The notes: generated from the letters alone by a model not told the origin. A stretch of 64,000 nucleotides of DNA from Gammaproteobacteria bacterium (GCA_004295005.1 SHNG01000054.1:1-64000), one strand, 5' to 3'; counted from the first letter of the stretch, positions 1 to 8,919 are shown. Translations and numbers: made by a program.

Positions 1-861
1 CTGAGCAGCAACGGTCCGAATCATGAGTCGGGTACGGTTGATCTTGAAATTCCGCCGGCACCAAACCGTGAATTCGAAACCCGAGTATTGGCAGTGGATC
101 CCGCCGCTCAACCCGGTTTGCCGAGTCCGCAAGCTGATATCGTGAAACCCGAGCCTGTGGCAAGCGTGGATACCGGGACAGCGCCAGTCTCCACTCAATC
201 ACCTGATGCAGTCCAAACCGCACAACCAACGACGGCAATGCCTGCTTCGCCTGTGGCACCAAGCGAACCGGTTGCAGCCAAGCCCGAACCGGGGCCGGAA
301 ACGGTGGCGACCCCGGCCGTGGCGCCAGGTACGGCTGCCGAAGGGCGGTTCCTCGTGCATCTGGGCATCTATGCCGAAGCCGGCAATGCCGCGGATCTGG
401 TGAAAAAGCTCAACGATCGCGGATTCAAGGCATTCTCGGAAGCCACTGAATTCAAGGGCAAGGCAGCGCGTCAGGTTCGTGTGGGTCCATTTCAGGATCG
501 CGCCGAAGCCGAAGCCGCGCGCATCCGCATCAAACAGCAGTTTTCGAGCGTACCCGGCAGCGTGATCGCGCTTGCCGGAGATCTTCGCCAGGATGCGCCT
601 GCAAAGGCGAGTCGCGAGAGCCAGGTGAGCGGCTGGGCTGTGCAGCTTGGCGCGTTCTCCAGCATCGACGAAGCCAACAAGCTGCAAGGCCGCTTGCAGG
701 CGGCTGGATTCGCCGGATTCGTCGACAAGTTGTCCGCAGATGGCAAGGTGTTCTGGCGGGTCCGCGCCGGACCGGAAGTCGAGCGTGCCAACGCCGAGAA
801 ACTGCGGGATCGGATCAAGGACAAGTTGAAACTGGACGGTATCGTCGTCAACCAATCCTGA
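1..861 (+). CDS. dedD: SPOR-domain cell-division protein, DedD-like (5' end outside window)
   Basis: The frame is open back to base 1, so the N-terminus, which in DedD holds a membrane anchor, lies outside the window. A proline/alanine/valine-rich linker (about bases 90-345) leads into two tandem SPOR-like domains. The first lies near bases 346-570 (begins RFLVHLGIYAE, has RVRVGPF-like core VRVGPFQDR) and the second near 631-855 (GWAVQLGAFSS ... WRVRAGPEVER). SPOR domains bind denuded septal peptidoglycan, so a periplasmic role at the division site is expected. Two SPOR units are more than the single one of E. coli DedD. The gene sits 10 bases ahead of cvpA and then purF, the conserved dedD-cvpA-purF order, which supports the name. 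Confidence 0.8.
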   Translation: MSSNGPNHESGTVDLEIPPAPNREFETRVLAVDPAAQPGLPSPQADIVKPEPVASVDTGTAPVSTQSPDAVQTAQPTTAMPASPVAPSEPVAAKPEPGPETVATPAVAPGTAAEGRFLVHLGIYAEAGNAADLVKKLNDRGFKAFSEATEFKGKAARQVRVGPFQDRAEAEAARIRIKQQFSSVPGSVIALAGDLRQDAPAKASRESQVSGWAVQLGAFSSIDEANKLQGRLQAAGFAGFVDKLSADGKVFWRVRAGPEVERANAEKLRDRIKDKLKLDGIVVNQS

Positions 862-871
862 GCATCGAAAG

Positions 872-1453
872 ATGAACTGGTTCGACTACACCATTCTGGC
901 CATCCTGGCACTCTCGGTGCTGGTTGGGCTTTGGCGTGGCTTTGTCAGTGAGGTTCTCGCACTGGTCTGCTGGGTGCTGGCATTCTGGCTGGCCTGGATG
1001 TTCGGGCCGGTTGTTGCCGAACTGTTTTCGACCAGCATTTCGACGCCTTCGGTGCGCATCATCCTGGGCTACACGTTCTGCTTCATTGGCGTTCTTGTGA
1101 TGGGCGCGATCTTCGCGTTCCTGATGCGCAAACTGGTCAGCGGTACGGGCTTGTCAGGCACGGACCGCTTGCTCGGGATGATGTTCGGCCTGGTGCGTGG
1201 AGCCTTGCTGGTGATCCTGCTGGTGATGCTCATGAAGTTCACCCCGGCAACGCGGGATGACTGGTGGCAGGCCTCGCGCATGTTGCCGCCGTTTGAACGG
1301 GGAGCGGAGCTGTTCACTGCAACATTGCCGGAAAATGTCGCGCGTTACCTTGAGCCTGCAGCCGCGCTCTTGCCGAATGTGCCAGCCCCGCAAGCCAGCC
1401 CTGCGCATCCGGAAGCGCCAGGTACAAGTCCAAATCCTTCATCCTCGCGGTAA
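872..1453 (+). CDS. cvpA: CvpA family inner-membrane protein
   Basis: A 193-residue protein with four predicted hydrophobic segments in the first 130 residues, typical of CvpA. It opens with WFDYTILAILALS and carries the glycine-rich RLLGMMFGLVRGAL stretch characteristic of the family. CvpA proteins are inner-membrane proteins linked to colicin V production and to envelope stress or bile tolerance; the molecular function is unsettled. The C-terminal 30 residues are a proline/serine-rich tail (VPAPQASPAHPEAP). It lies between dedD and purF with short gaps (10 and 8 bases), so the three genes are probably cotranscribed. Confidence 0.9.
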   Translation: MNWFDYTILAILALSVLVGLWRGFVSEVLALVCWVLAFWLAWMFGPVVAELFSTSISTPSVRIILGYTFCFIGVLVMGAIFAFLMRKLVSGTGLSGTDRLLGMMFGLVRGALLVILLVMLMKFTPATRDDWWQASRMLPPFERGAELFTATLPENVARYLEPAAALLPNVPAPQASPAHPEAPGTSPNPSSSR

Positions 1454-1461
1454 CCTGAGCC

Positions 1462-2943
1462 ATGTGCGGAATCATCGGAATCCTCGGCAAGTCGGAAGTG
1501 GCCTCGGCCCTGTATGACGCGCTCACTGTCCTGCAACATCGCGGCCAGGACGCGGCAGGCATTGCCACGGTCGATGGATCGCGTCTGCGCCTGCACAAGG
1601 GCAGGGGACTGGTGCAGGACGTGTTCAATCGGGAAAACATGCTCGGCCTGCGTGGCATCGCCGGAATTGGGCATTGCCGCTATCCCACCGCCGGGTCGGA
1701 AGGCAGCGCCGAAGCCCAGCCGCTGTACGTGAACTCGCCGTACGGAATTGCGCTTGCCCACAATGGCAACCTGGTCAACACAGAAACCCTGCGCCGTGAA
1801 ATGTTCGAGGACGACCGGCGCCACATCAATACCGATTCGGACTCCGAATTCCTGCTCAACGTGCTGGCCCATGAGCTTCAGATCCAGGAGCGCATGGCGC
1901 TTTCGCACGATCACATTTTCAAGGCGGTCGCCGGAGTTCACGCGCGTTGCGTAGGCGGCTATGCCGTCGTGAGCCTTGTTCTGGGTTACGGATTGTTGGC
2001 GTTCCGCGATCCGCATGGAATCCGGCCGCTGGTGTTGGGTGAGCGCGATACACCCGAAGGCAAGGAATACGCCGTGGCATCCGAATCGGTGGCCTTCGAC
2101 ATGCTTGGTTTCCGGCTCCTGCGTGATGTTGCGCCGGGTGAAGGCATCCTGATCACACCCGAAGGCCAGTTGTATACGCGGCAATGCGCGGAATCCTCAA
2201 CCCATTCGCCCTGCATCTTCGAATACGTCTACCTGGCCAGGCCGGATTCAATGATCGAAGACGTATCGGTTTACCGGGCACGATTGCGCATGGGTGAGCG
2301 GCTTGCAGCGAAGATTCAGCGCCTGAGGCCGAAACACGGTATCGATGCGGTCATTCCGATTCCCGATACCTCGCGCACGTCGGCATCTTCTTTGGCGCAG
2401 GTGCTCGGTGTGCCGATGCGGGAAGGCTTCGTGAAGAACCGCTACGTCGGCAGGACATTCATCATGCCCGGGCAAAGCGAGCGCGTGAAATCCGTGCGCA
2501 GGAAGCTCAACGCAATCGGCCTGGAATTCCGCAACAAGAATGTCCTGCTGGTGGACGATTCAATCGTGCGTGGTACCACGTCGCGCCAGATCATCCAGAT
2601 GGCGCGCGAAGCCGGTGCCAAGCAGGTCTTTTTTGCGTCTGCCGCACCGCCCGTGCGCTATCCGAACATCTACGGTATCGACATGCCAAGTGCTGCCGAG
2701 CTGGTTGCCAGTGGACGCAGCGAGTCCGAGATTGAAACCTTGCTGGGAGCCGACTGGCTGGTGTACCAGGATCTCGAGGATCTGATTGCGTCCGTGGCTG
2801 AAGACAATGAGAAGTTGAGAACATTCGACACATCGTGCTTCTCTGGCGAATACGTGACCGGAGTGGAGCCGACCTATCTGGACCAACTGGAATTTGCCCG
2901 TTCCGATGAGGCAAAGGACAAGCGGCGCCAGCTCGGCCGCTAG
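1462..2943 (+). CDS. purF: Amidophosphoribosyltransferase (PurF)
   Basis: Catalyses the first committed step of purine synthesis, making phosphoribosylamine from PRPP and glutamine. The protein has 493 residues, close to the family length of about 500. It starts MCGIIGI, so Cys2 becomes the N-terminal nucleophile of the class II glutaminase domain (residues 1-240). The C-terminal phosphoribosyltransferase half has the PRPP loop [14 protein letters not shown] near residue 360. It directly follows cvpA. Its stop codon, TAG at 2941-2943, falls inside the left terminal repeat of the element that follows (see 2941-3056). The C-terminus (RRQLGR) looks complete. Confidence 0.97.
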   Translation: MCGIIGILGKSEVASALYDALTVLQHRGQDAAGIATVDGSRLRLHKGRGLVQDVFNRENMLGLRGIAGIGHCRYPTAGSEGSAEAQPLYVNSPYGIALAHNGNLVNTETLRREMFEDDRRHINTDSDSEFLLNVLAHELQIQERMALSHDHIFKAVAGVHARCVGGYAVVSLVLGYGLLAFRDPHGIRPLVLGERDTPEGKEYAVASESVAFDMLGFRLLRDVAPGEGILITPEGQLYTRQCAESSTHSPCIFEYVYLARPDSMIEDVSVYRARLRMGERLAAKIQRLRPKHGIDAVIPIPDTSRTSASSLAQVLGVPMREGFVKNRYVGRTFIMPGQSERVKSVRRKLNAIGLEFRNKNVLLVDDSIVRGTTSRQIIQMAREAGAKQVFFASAAPPVRYPNIYGIDMPSAAELVASGRSESEIETLLGADWLVYQDLEDLIASVAEDNEKLRTFDTSCFSGEYVTGVEPTYLDQLEFARSDEAKDKRRQLGR

Positions 2944-3056
2944 GCAATCTCTGAACAAGTACGAAACTCATTCGTCGCGAGCAAGCTCGCTCCCACCATT
3001 GCTTGATTTGTGGGAGCGAGATTGCTCGCGACAATACGTGTTCAGACGTTGCCTGG
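2941..3056. repeat. MITE-like palindromic element A (REP core inside terminal inverted repeats)
   Basis: The left end TAGGCAATCTCTGAACAAGT (2941-2960) is repeated inverted at the right end (about 3038-3055, read as CAGGCAACGTCTGAACAC on the minus strand). Inside are two arms, TCGCGAGCAAGCTCGCTCCC and GGGAGCGAGATTGCTCGCGA, separated by a short loop. This is the REP-type palindrome well known from pseudomonads. A near-identical copy is element B (14369-14487). The left terminus includes the purF stop codon. It occupies most of the 209-base gap before the next gene. Confidence 0.75.
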
Positions 3057-3152
3057 CTGATGCGTGACGGCGTTACTGTCCAGCGGCGCCACATTTCGGC
3101 ACAATTCGTCAGCAGTCGCGCGCGCGACGATCCATTCAGGGCCGAAGGAATC

Positions 3153-3962
3153 ATGCACGTCATCGATTTGCACAGCGCCGCGCGACAATGTCTCGAGGTT
3201 GCCCAACCGGAGCTGAAATGCACATTGACGCGCCAATTTGTTGCCGAACATCGAGCTGGCAACTTGGTGCGCAGCGAATCCTGCGACCTTCCGCAACCCA
3301 TTGCGAATCCTGGTCGCCCTGATCGTCCGCGCTTGGTCGATCCGCGCAGTTTGCCAAAGCGTGGCATGGGCAGCATCGAGGGCAGGGCCGCCCTGATCCA
3401 CGCCATTGCGCATATCGAGTTCAATGCCATCAACCTGGCCTGGGATGCGGTGTACCGTTTTCGCGACATGCCTGAGGCGTTCTACGCGGACTGGGTCGCG
3501 GTGGCTGCTGACGAAGCCCGGCATTTCGGCATGCTCGAAACGCGACTTGCCGAACTTGGGTTTTCGTATGGCGATTTCGATGCACACAACGGCTTGTGGG
3601 AAATGTCCGTGCTTACCGCTGACTCGTGCCTGCGGCGCATGGCCCTTGTTCCCCGTGTGCTGGAGGCGCGCGGCCTGGACGTGACGCCTGGGATGATTGC
3701 CCGGCTGCGCAGCGCGAACGATCACCAGACCGCGGACATCCTCGAGATCATCCTGCGCGAAGAAGTGGCGCACGTGGCCGCCGGATCACGCTGGTTTGCC
3801 TGGTGTTGCGAACGTGAGGGCCTGGACCCGCGCGTGGCGTTTTCGGACATGGTTGGCTTGCTCGCACGTGGCAGCCTGAAAGGGCCGTTCAACGTGGATG
3901 CTCGCTTGCGCGCAGGTTTCACGCAGGCTGAGTTGGCCCAACTGCGGATTCTGGCCGCATGA
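3153..3962 (+). CDS. Ferritin-like DUF455 family protein
   Basis: A 269-residue protein of the DUF455 ferritin-like superfamily. Family-type metal-ligand motifs are visible: EGRAALIHAIAHIE (first helix pair), ADEARHFGML and REEVAHVAAGSRWF, giving E..H pairs for a di-iron four-helix bundle. The substrate is unknown; some annotations compare the family to MiaE-type hydroxylases. The start MHVIDLHSAARQ is chosen because GAAGGA lies just upstream and because an earlier in-frame start at 3003 would lie inside repeat element A. Its stop overlaps the next start (ATGA, 3959-3962), so it is translationally coupled to the following membrane-protein gene. Confidence 0.8.
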   Translation: MHVIDLHSAARQCLEVAQPELKCTLTRQFVAEHRAGNLVRSESCDLPQPIANPGRPDRPRLVDPRSLPKRGMGSIEGRAALIHAIAHIEFNAINLAWDAVYRFRDMPEAFYADWVAVAADEARHFGMLETRLAELGFSYGDFDAHNGLWEMSVLTADSCLRRMALVPRVLEARGLDVTPGMIARLRSANDHQTADILEIILREEVAHVAAGSRWFAWCCEREGLDPRVAFSDMVGLLARGSLKGPFNVDARLRAGFTQAELAQLRILAA

Positions 3963-5140
3963 GACGACTGCTATTCGCGCTGGTGCTGATGACGGGTCTC
4001 GGCACGCTCCTGCTGTGGGCTGCCGATGTTAACTGGAGCTCGCCATGGAGCCCGCAACAACAGCGCAATTGGTTGGGTTCGGATTTTCGTGTCGTCATGG
4101 GCGGCGCCACGCAAGATGAGGAGCGCCTGCGCATTGGTGTCATCGGGGACAATCACACGGCCCTGCAATCGGTGGCATTGAATGGAGTCGATGCAGCCGA
4201 CAATTCCATGCTTCGCTATCGATTCGAGGATTTTCCCAATACCCTTGAACTGTCCCTGGTTTTCCGCAGGATGAGTGACAAAGATGTGAATGTCGTCTCG
4301 CTGCCGTCGCCTGGAAACGGGATTGAATGGTTTGACCTGAGCTCGATTCCCGAGTGGCAAGGGCGCATCACCGAGCTTGCGTTTGCGGAATATCCAACGC
4401 CACAGGTCGTTCCTCCCGAGCAGGCCTTCAAATCCTTCAGTCTGGTGGGTGCAAGCCTGACCTCTCGCTCGTGGAAGGGCGATCTGGCCGCATTGAAAAC
4501 CGATTGGTTTGGTCAATGGCCGTGGAGCCAGCGCTCGGTACACGCGTTGGGACGGGATACCGACACCCCTCGCGCGCGGTCTTTCGTGCTGTTTATTGCA
4601 ATTTCCTGCGCACTGGTCCTGGTTGCGGCCATGCTGATCCTGCGCATGGGCAGACCAGCATTGCTGCGCCTGACCGTGGGTGTTTCCCTGCTGGCCTGGC
4701 TGCTCCTCGACATGCAGTGGCAGGCCGGTTTGCATTGGCGTGGAGCGGCCACCGAGACCTTGTATGCACAGCACTCCTGGCCGGATCGGGAACTGCATGC
4801 CGCAGATCGCGACCTGGCCGAGGACGCGCGTGCACTCAAGGTTGCACTACGCGGCATACCCGAAACCTCTCGAGTCCTGGTTCACTCTGGTTCGAGTTTT
4901 TCCGTACTGCGACTGGTGTATCACCTCTTGCCGATGAACGTGGGCGTGTTCGCCAAGGCATTGCAGGTCGAGGGGGGCAGGGTTCCGCCTGCGGGGACCA
5001 TCCTGATCGCCTGCGATGCGCCGGGCTGGAGTTTCAACACCGCGACCGGAATCCTGCAGGCCGATTCGCTGAGGATTCCGGGCGAAGTGCTCTATCGAAC
5101 GGATCGGGCCATTGCCTTTCGTGTCGGGAGCCAGCCATGA
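3959..5140 (+). CDS. Unrecognised membrane-anchored protein (393 aa)
   Basis: I do not recognise a family. Residues 1-22 form a signal-like hydrophobic segment (LLFALVLMTGLGTLLLWAA). Residues about 25-195 look like a soluble, probably extracytoplasmic beta-rich domain. Two further hydrophobic segments follow near residues 203-225 and 232-252, and then a soluble C-terminal domain of about 140 residues. The gene overlaps both neighbours by 4 bases (ATGA junctions with DUF455 and with the next membrane protein). The three are therefore likely one translational unit. The adjacent polytopic protein and glycosyltransferases suggest a role in envelope glycan assembly, but that is inference only. Confidence 0.6.
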   Translation: MRRLLFALVLMTGLGTLLLWAADVNWSSPWSPQQQRNWLGSDFRVVMGGATQDEERLRIGVIGDNHTALQSVALNGVDAADNSMLRYRFEDFPNTLELSLVFRRMSDKDVNVVSLPSPGNGIEWFDLSSIPEWQGRITELAFAEYPTPQVVPPEQAFKSFSLVGASLTSRSWKGDLAALKTDWFGQWPWSQRSVHALGRDTDTPRARSFVLFIAISCALVLVAAMLILRMGRPALLRLTVGVSLLAWLLLDMQWQAGLHWRGAATETLYAQHSWPDRELHAADRDLAEDARALKVALRGIPETSRVLVHSGSSFSVLRLVYHLLPMNVGVFAKALQVEGGRVPPAGTILIACDAPGWSFNTATGILQADSLRIPGEVLYRTDRAIAFRVGSQP

Positions 5141-6711
5141 GCTGGCAGTATCTGCTTGCATGGTTGTTGCCCCTGTTTGCCGGCAGCGGCGTCGTGCTGG
5201 CAATCGGTGGCCACCGGCGGATGCCCGGGAATCTCTGTGCGATGGCGGGAACCGGCTTCCTGCTCGGGTTATTCGTGACCGGCATCCTGTGTGGCCTGGT
5301 TGCCCGTGACAATGTCCAGAGCGCTTTTGCGGACGTTGCTCCCTGGTTGGCGGCAATCGGCATTCTTGCCTGGGTGGCCGCGTTGGGTTTGCGCGGAAAG
5401 CCCTGGCCGGAGGCATCGTTCGTCCAAGGCAACACCGATCCAGGCTTCTTCGCTCGTCGTTCCCGCGAAGGCGGGAACCTGGTGTCGTTGCCATTCAATC
5501 GCATGAAGGCGCTGGATCCCCGCCTGCGCGGAGATGAAGGCAATAAATCAGCATTGCCAAAATTCGCTCTCGGCTGGCGCCTGGTCTGGTGGTTGTTGCT
5601 GGCAATGATCGGCCTTCGCATTCATGCGTTGGCGAGCGAAGTGCTTTTGCGTCCGACGTTTCCGTGGGACGCATGGGCAGCCTGGGCGGTGAAGCCCAAG
5701 GCATGGTTCCTGCTCGGTCACTACGCGGGATACGAGCCCATGCAGCAATGGCTCGCGAACCCCGGCACGACCCTGCGGACGTCGGCAATCTGGGACTACC
5801 CGGAATTGCTTGCATGGATCCAGGTCTGGTTTGCCAGTGCCGAGGGCAGTTGGAATGAGCCCTTGATCAATGCCGTCTGGCTGGGCGTGCTGGTGGCGAT
5901 CGGCCTTGGCAGTTACGGAAGCTGGCGTGCGCTGGGTGTCGCCCCGCTTTGGTCCATGATTCTCGTTTATGGCCTTCTCTCTCTGCCGCTGATTGATGCG
6001 CATGTGGCCTTGGCGGGTTACGCGGATCTTTGGCTTGCGGCGACTTTCGGGCTGGCTATCTTGAGTTGGCTGCGCTGGTTGCGCTGGAAGCAGCACGGGC
6101 AATGGCTACTGGCCGCGGCGTTGGCAATCTGCATGCCATTCATCAAGTTGGAAGGCGCCGTGTGGCTGTTGATCGCCTCTGTCCTGGCAGGCTTGACCCT
6201 GCTGCCACAGCGCTGGAGATGGATGACGGTTGGCGCCATCGTGTTGATGCTGGGAGCAGGCTTGCTGTTCGGAGGACTGGTCTTGCCGGTGTTCGGGCTC
6301 GGCTGGGTACATCTGAGCTGGGGATCCGTGGTCGTGCCGGCTCTCGGCGAGCTGGATCTGCACTGGCACCCGGTTGGCGTGGAAATGCTGAGCGGCTTGT
6401 TCACCCTGCCCAACTGGCACCTGCTCTGGTATCTGCTGCCGCTGGTGCTTGTGTTGCGCTGGCGCGGTTTCCTTGTGGACCAGACGTTGCGCTGGCTGGG
6501 AATCCTGCTCCTGTGTTGCGCAACATTCCTGTTTGTCCTGTTCTTCTTTACGGAAGCCTCGGCCTGGGCCGAGAACTACACCAGCTCCAACCGCCTGATC
6601 ATGCATCTGGTACCGGCCGTGTTCACCTTGATGGCGCTGCTGCTGCGGGGAGTCAGCGTGCCAGGTGCTGATAAATCTCCCGAATCCGAAGCGCCGAGCC
6701 TTCCAGGGTGA
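5137..6711 (+). CDS. Polytopic membrane protein, GT-C glycosyltransferase-like, with repeat-derived insert
   Basis: A 524-residue protein with roughly ten or more hydrophobic segments from residue 5 to 510. The motif PTFPWDAWAAWAVKPKAWF after the third segment, with an acidic residue in an extracytoplasmic loop, resembles GT-C type glycosyltransferases; I assign this only tentatively. The start MSWQYLLAWLLP at 5137 overlaps the upstream stop. A longer open frame upstream to 4354 is a shadow of the previous gene. Bases 5455-5537 are an intergenic-type palindromic repeat read in frame, adding a hydrophilic stretch (begins about RRSREGGNL, ends LDPRLRGDEG) between segments. The 3' end overlaps the opposing glycosyltransferase gene by 59 bases. 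Confidence 0.65.
   Translation: MSWQYLLAWLLPLFAGSGVVLAIGGHRRMPGNLCAMAGTGFLLGLFVTGILCGLVARDNVQSAFADVAPWLAAIGILAWVAALGLRGKPWPEASFVQGNTDPGFFARRSREGGNLVSLPFNRMKALDPRLRGDEGNKSALPKFALGWRLVWWLLLAMIGLRIHALASEVLLRPTFPWDAWAAWAVKPKAWFLLGHYAGYEPMQQWLANPGTTLRTSAIWDYPELLAWIQVWFASAEGSWNEPLINAVWLGVLVAIGLGSYGSWRALGVAPLWSMILVYGLLSLPLIDAHVALAGYADLWLAATFGLAILSWLRWLRWKQHGQWLLAAALAICMPFIKLEGAVWLLIASVLAGLTLLPQRWRWMTVGAIVLMLGAGLLFGGLVLPVFGLGWVHLSWGSVVVPALGELDLHWHPVGVEMLSGLFTLPNWHLLWYLLPLVLVLRWRGFLVDQTLRWLGILLLCCATFLFVLFFFTEASAWAENYTSSNRLIMHLVPAVFTLMALLLRGVSVPGADKSPESEAPSLPG
5455..5537. repeat. Palindromic repeat inside a coding sequence
   Basis: The left arm CGTCGTTCCCGCGAAGGCGG and right arm CTGGATCCCCGCCTGCGCGG are the two halves of the common CGTCATTCCCGCGAAGGCGGGAA-type dispersed repeat. 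The same class forms the core of element C (50209-50346). Here it is translated without a stop codon as part of the membrane protein at 5137-6711. Confidence 0.75.
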
Positions 6712-7786
6712 ATTCACTCAGCCAGCGTTCGCGTCCCGCCGCGCCCATGGCTTGGCGAAGTTCCGGCGAATGCATTTTCTCAATGGCGCAGGCCAGATTC
6801 ATTGCGTCGCCGGGTGCGACCAGCAATCCGGTGACTTGGTCCTGGACTACTTGGTTTACGCCGGATCCAGGAATGGCGCTGGCAATGACGGGCAGCCCGG
6901 CCCGCATGGCCTCCAGCAAAACCATGCCGAACGATTCGCTGCGATCCAGCGAGGGAAGCAACAGGCAGTCGGCGCTCTTGTAAGCGGCTTGCAAATCGAT
7001 GTCATTGAGTTCGCCGACAAAGCTCACGCGCCCGGAAACACCCAATGTGCGGGATTGCTCGCATAGGCGGGAGCCTTCTTCTCCTGACCCCACAATCACC
7101 AGGCTGGCCCGTGGGCACTTTGCCATCGCCTGTAGCAACACCGAATGGCCCTTGTAGTAGCTCAGCCTTCCCACGCAAAGCAATTTCAGGCCATCGAGCA
7201 GCGGCCAGTCCGGTGCGGTTCCCCCAATGGGAGTTTCGTCGTCCGTTCCCAGTGGAACGACATGCACCTTGTGCCGCCATTCGGCGAGCGCCGCGCTGGA
7301 TTCCTGATACTGTGGGCTGGTCGCCACGATGGCGGCGGCACGCTTGAGCAGTGCGCGTTCAAAAAAACGATAGATCTTGTAGGCGGCTCGTAGACGCCAA
7401 TCCGGCACTTCATCGGAAATGTCCGCCTGCCAATGCACAACCCAAGGCAAGGCGCGTGCGCGAGGACTCAACAGCGCCGCCAGACAGGAAGGGTTGGGCA
7501 TGTGCAGGTGCAGCAATTGCGGCTTCCATGAGATCAGGAGGCGTCGCAGTTGCAATGGGAAGGTCGGGCAAATCGGTGTGAACAGCACGTTGCCGAGGCA
7601 ACCAACCCGATGCACCGCCACTCCATGGCGAGTTTCCTGGGTGCTGCGCCTTTGACCGGAAGGTTGGTGAACCAGGACGCCGACCGACTCGCCTTGCCGC
7701 ACGAACCATTCGGCCAGATCCTGCAAATACCTTTCCATGCCGCCACGCTGCGGAGCGTAGTACTTGCCGATATGCAGGATACGCAC
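6653..7786 (-). CDS. Glycosyltransferase family 4 (GT-B fold)
   Basis: A 377-residue GT4-type transferase. The N-terminal acceptor domain starts MRILHIGKYYAPQRGGMERY, with the usual GGxE/R loop. The C-terminal nucleotide-sugar domain contains LLCVGRLSYYKGH and the EX7E motif ESFGMVLLE near residue 285, followed by MRAGLPVIAS. It probably transfers a sugar from an NDP-sugar to a lipid-linked or polysaccharide acceptor on the cytoplasmic membrane face. The specificity cannot be read from sequence. It is last in the minus-strand run GT2-DUF2304-GT4, 9 bases after DUF2304. Its 3' end overlaps the convergent membrane-protein gene by 59 bases. Confidence 0.88.
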   Translation of the reverse strand: MRILHIGKYYAPQRGGMERYLQDLAEWFVRQGESVGVLVHQPSGQRRSTQETRHGVAVHRVGCLGNVLFTPICPTFPLQLRRLLISWKPQLLHLHMPNPSCLAALLSPRARALPWVVHWQADISDEVPDWRLRAAYKIYRFFERALLKRAAAIVATSPQYQESSAALAEWRHKVHVVPLGTDDETPIGGTAPDWPLLDGLKLLCVGRLSYYKGHSVLLQAMAKCPRASLVIVGSGEEGSRLCEQSRTLGVSGRVSFVGELNDIDLQAAYKSADCLLLPSLDRSESFGMVLLEAMRAGLPVIASAIPGSGVNQVVQDQVTGLLVAPGDAMNLACAIEKMHSPELRQAMGAAGRERWLSEFTLEGSALRIREIYQHLAR

Positions 7787-7795
7787 GGACGTTCG

Positions 7796-8191
7796 TCAGT
7801 CTTCCCGGGCTTCAGGCGTGCCTTGCGCTAGCGCGGGTTTGGCCTCGCCTGCGCGCAAGCTCTGCAACTCTTGGTCGAGGATGGCCAGTTTCTGGGTCAA
7901 GCGCCGAATCTGACGTTCCTGGCGCGAACGGTCTATATCCAGCTTGAGCAAGCGCAGCAGCATCAGCGACAAGGCGACGATGATGGGTAGCACAGGGGCG
8001 TATTTGATCCCGGTGAGCAGGCCCAGCCATGTGACCACGGTCGGAAATATGCCAAGGATCAGGGTTGCCGCAGCCACCATCAGCCACCAGGCGGCATAGG
8101 GACCGTGCAGGTGGTCGCGGCGAACCAGGTAGAGAATGGCTCCGGCGAGGCAAACGCCGAGAATGGCAGCGGTGATCTGGGCGTCGAGCAT
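7796..8191 (-). CDS. DUF2304 domain-containing membrane protein
   Basis: A 131-residue protein with three hydrophobic segments (about residues 5-22, 33-55, 62-84). A charged coiled-coil tail follows (RSRQERQIRRLTQKLAILDQ), as in DUF2304 proteins. These small membrane proteins commonly accompany dolichyl-phosphate-mannose-synthase-like GT2 enzymes and may anchor or assist them. That is exactly the context here: the start (MLDAQITAAILG) lies 5 bases after the stop of the GT2 gene. An upstream in-frame start would lie inside the GT2 gene and is rejected. Confidence 0.8.
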   Translation of the reverse strand: MLDAQITAAILGVCLAGAILYLVRRDHLHGPYAAWWLMVAAATLILGIFPTVVTWLGLLTGIKYAPVLPIIVALSLMLLRLLKLDIDRSRQERQIRRLTQKLAILDQELQSLRAGEAKPALAQGTPEARED

Positions 8192-8196
8192 CGGAT

Positions 8197-8919
8197 TCAG
8201 ATTCCCCTGGCCTTTGCCACGGCGTTGCGGCTGCCAATACCAAGACGCGAAATGCACAGGATGGTGGTGTTGAACATGTAACGAGCCACCGTTGCCCAGG
8301 ACGCAAACACGCGTGAATGTCCTTCGACGCGCGCGCGCATGGGTACAGGCGTTTCGGAAATCTTCAATCCCTTGCCGGCAAGCAGCATCAGCACTCCAAC
8401 ATCCTGGAAATCAAGCAGGCTTGCTTCCGGAGCAGCCAATATCCGGATTGCGGAAGCATCATAGAGACGCAGGCCAGAGGTGAAGTCACGCAACCCCAGG
8501 CCGGTCAGCATGCGCAGATATTGCCATGCAATGCGCTTGGGCAGGCTCAGGCGTTCGACGCAGGTGCCGATGACCACGTTGGCCGATTCCTGCGCCTGCC
8601 TTGCAAGCAGCAAGGGCAAGGACGCCGGATCATGCTGGCCATCGGCGTCGACGGTGATCACCCAACGATACCCGTTGCGCTCCGCAAAGCGAATGCCAGC
8701 CTGGCTCGCTCCCCAGGCGCCTTGGCCAATGGGAAGCGTCAGTACGCTGGCTCCGACCGACTGCGCGGCACTGCCCGTGCCATCCGTGCTGGCATCGTCG
8801 ACCACCAGAACCGCACAACCCAGCGCGGCATGGATACCGGAAACGACCGCGCCGACGGTAGCGACCTCATCGCGTGCAGGGATCACGGCCAAGCATTCGG
8901 CGGGGGTGGGCAAGCTCAA
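8197..8919 (-). CDS. Glycosyltransferase family 2, polyprenyl-phosphate glycosyltransferase-like
   Basis: A 240-residue GT-A fold transferase. It begins AVIPARDEVATVGAV and has VVDDASTDGT for nucleotide binding. The DXD-type metal site lies in ITVDADGQHDP near residue 92, with DFTSGLRLYD downstream. It resembles dolichyl/polyprenyl-phosphate sugar transferases, which fits its DUF2304 partner. It starts with TTG; I see no in-frame ATG or GTG upstream, and the Shine-Dalgarno signal is weak. It is first in the GT2-DUF2304-GT4 operon. The product would make a lipid-linked sugar donor, perhaps used by the GT-C-like protein encoded convergently at 5137-6711 (inference). Confidence 0.85.
   Translation of the reverse strand: MSLPTPAECLAVIPARDEVATVGAVVSGIHAALGCAVLVVDDASTDGTGSAAQSVGASVLTLPIGQGAWGASQAGIRFAERNGYRWVITVDADGQHDPASLPLLLARQAQESANVVIGTCVERLSLPKRIAWQYLRMLTGLGLRDFTSGLRLYDASAIRILAAPEASLLDFQDVGVLMLLAGKGLKISETPVPMRARVEGHSRVFASWATVARYMFNTTILCISRLGIGSRNAVAKARGI

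Noticed and set aside
3003..3152. Upstream extension of the DUF455 gene
   Set aside because: The extra codons lie inside repeat element A and have no ribosome site; a good one precedes the start at 3153.
4354..5136. Long in-frame extension of the GT-C-like gene
   Set aside because: It overlaps the whole 3' part of the gene at 3959-5140 in another frame and its residues look like a shadow; ATG 5137 overlapping the stop is the natural start.
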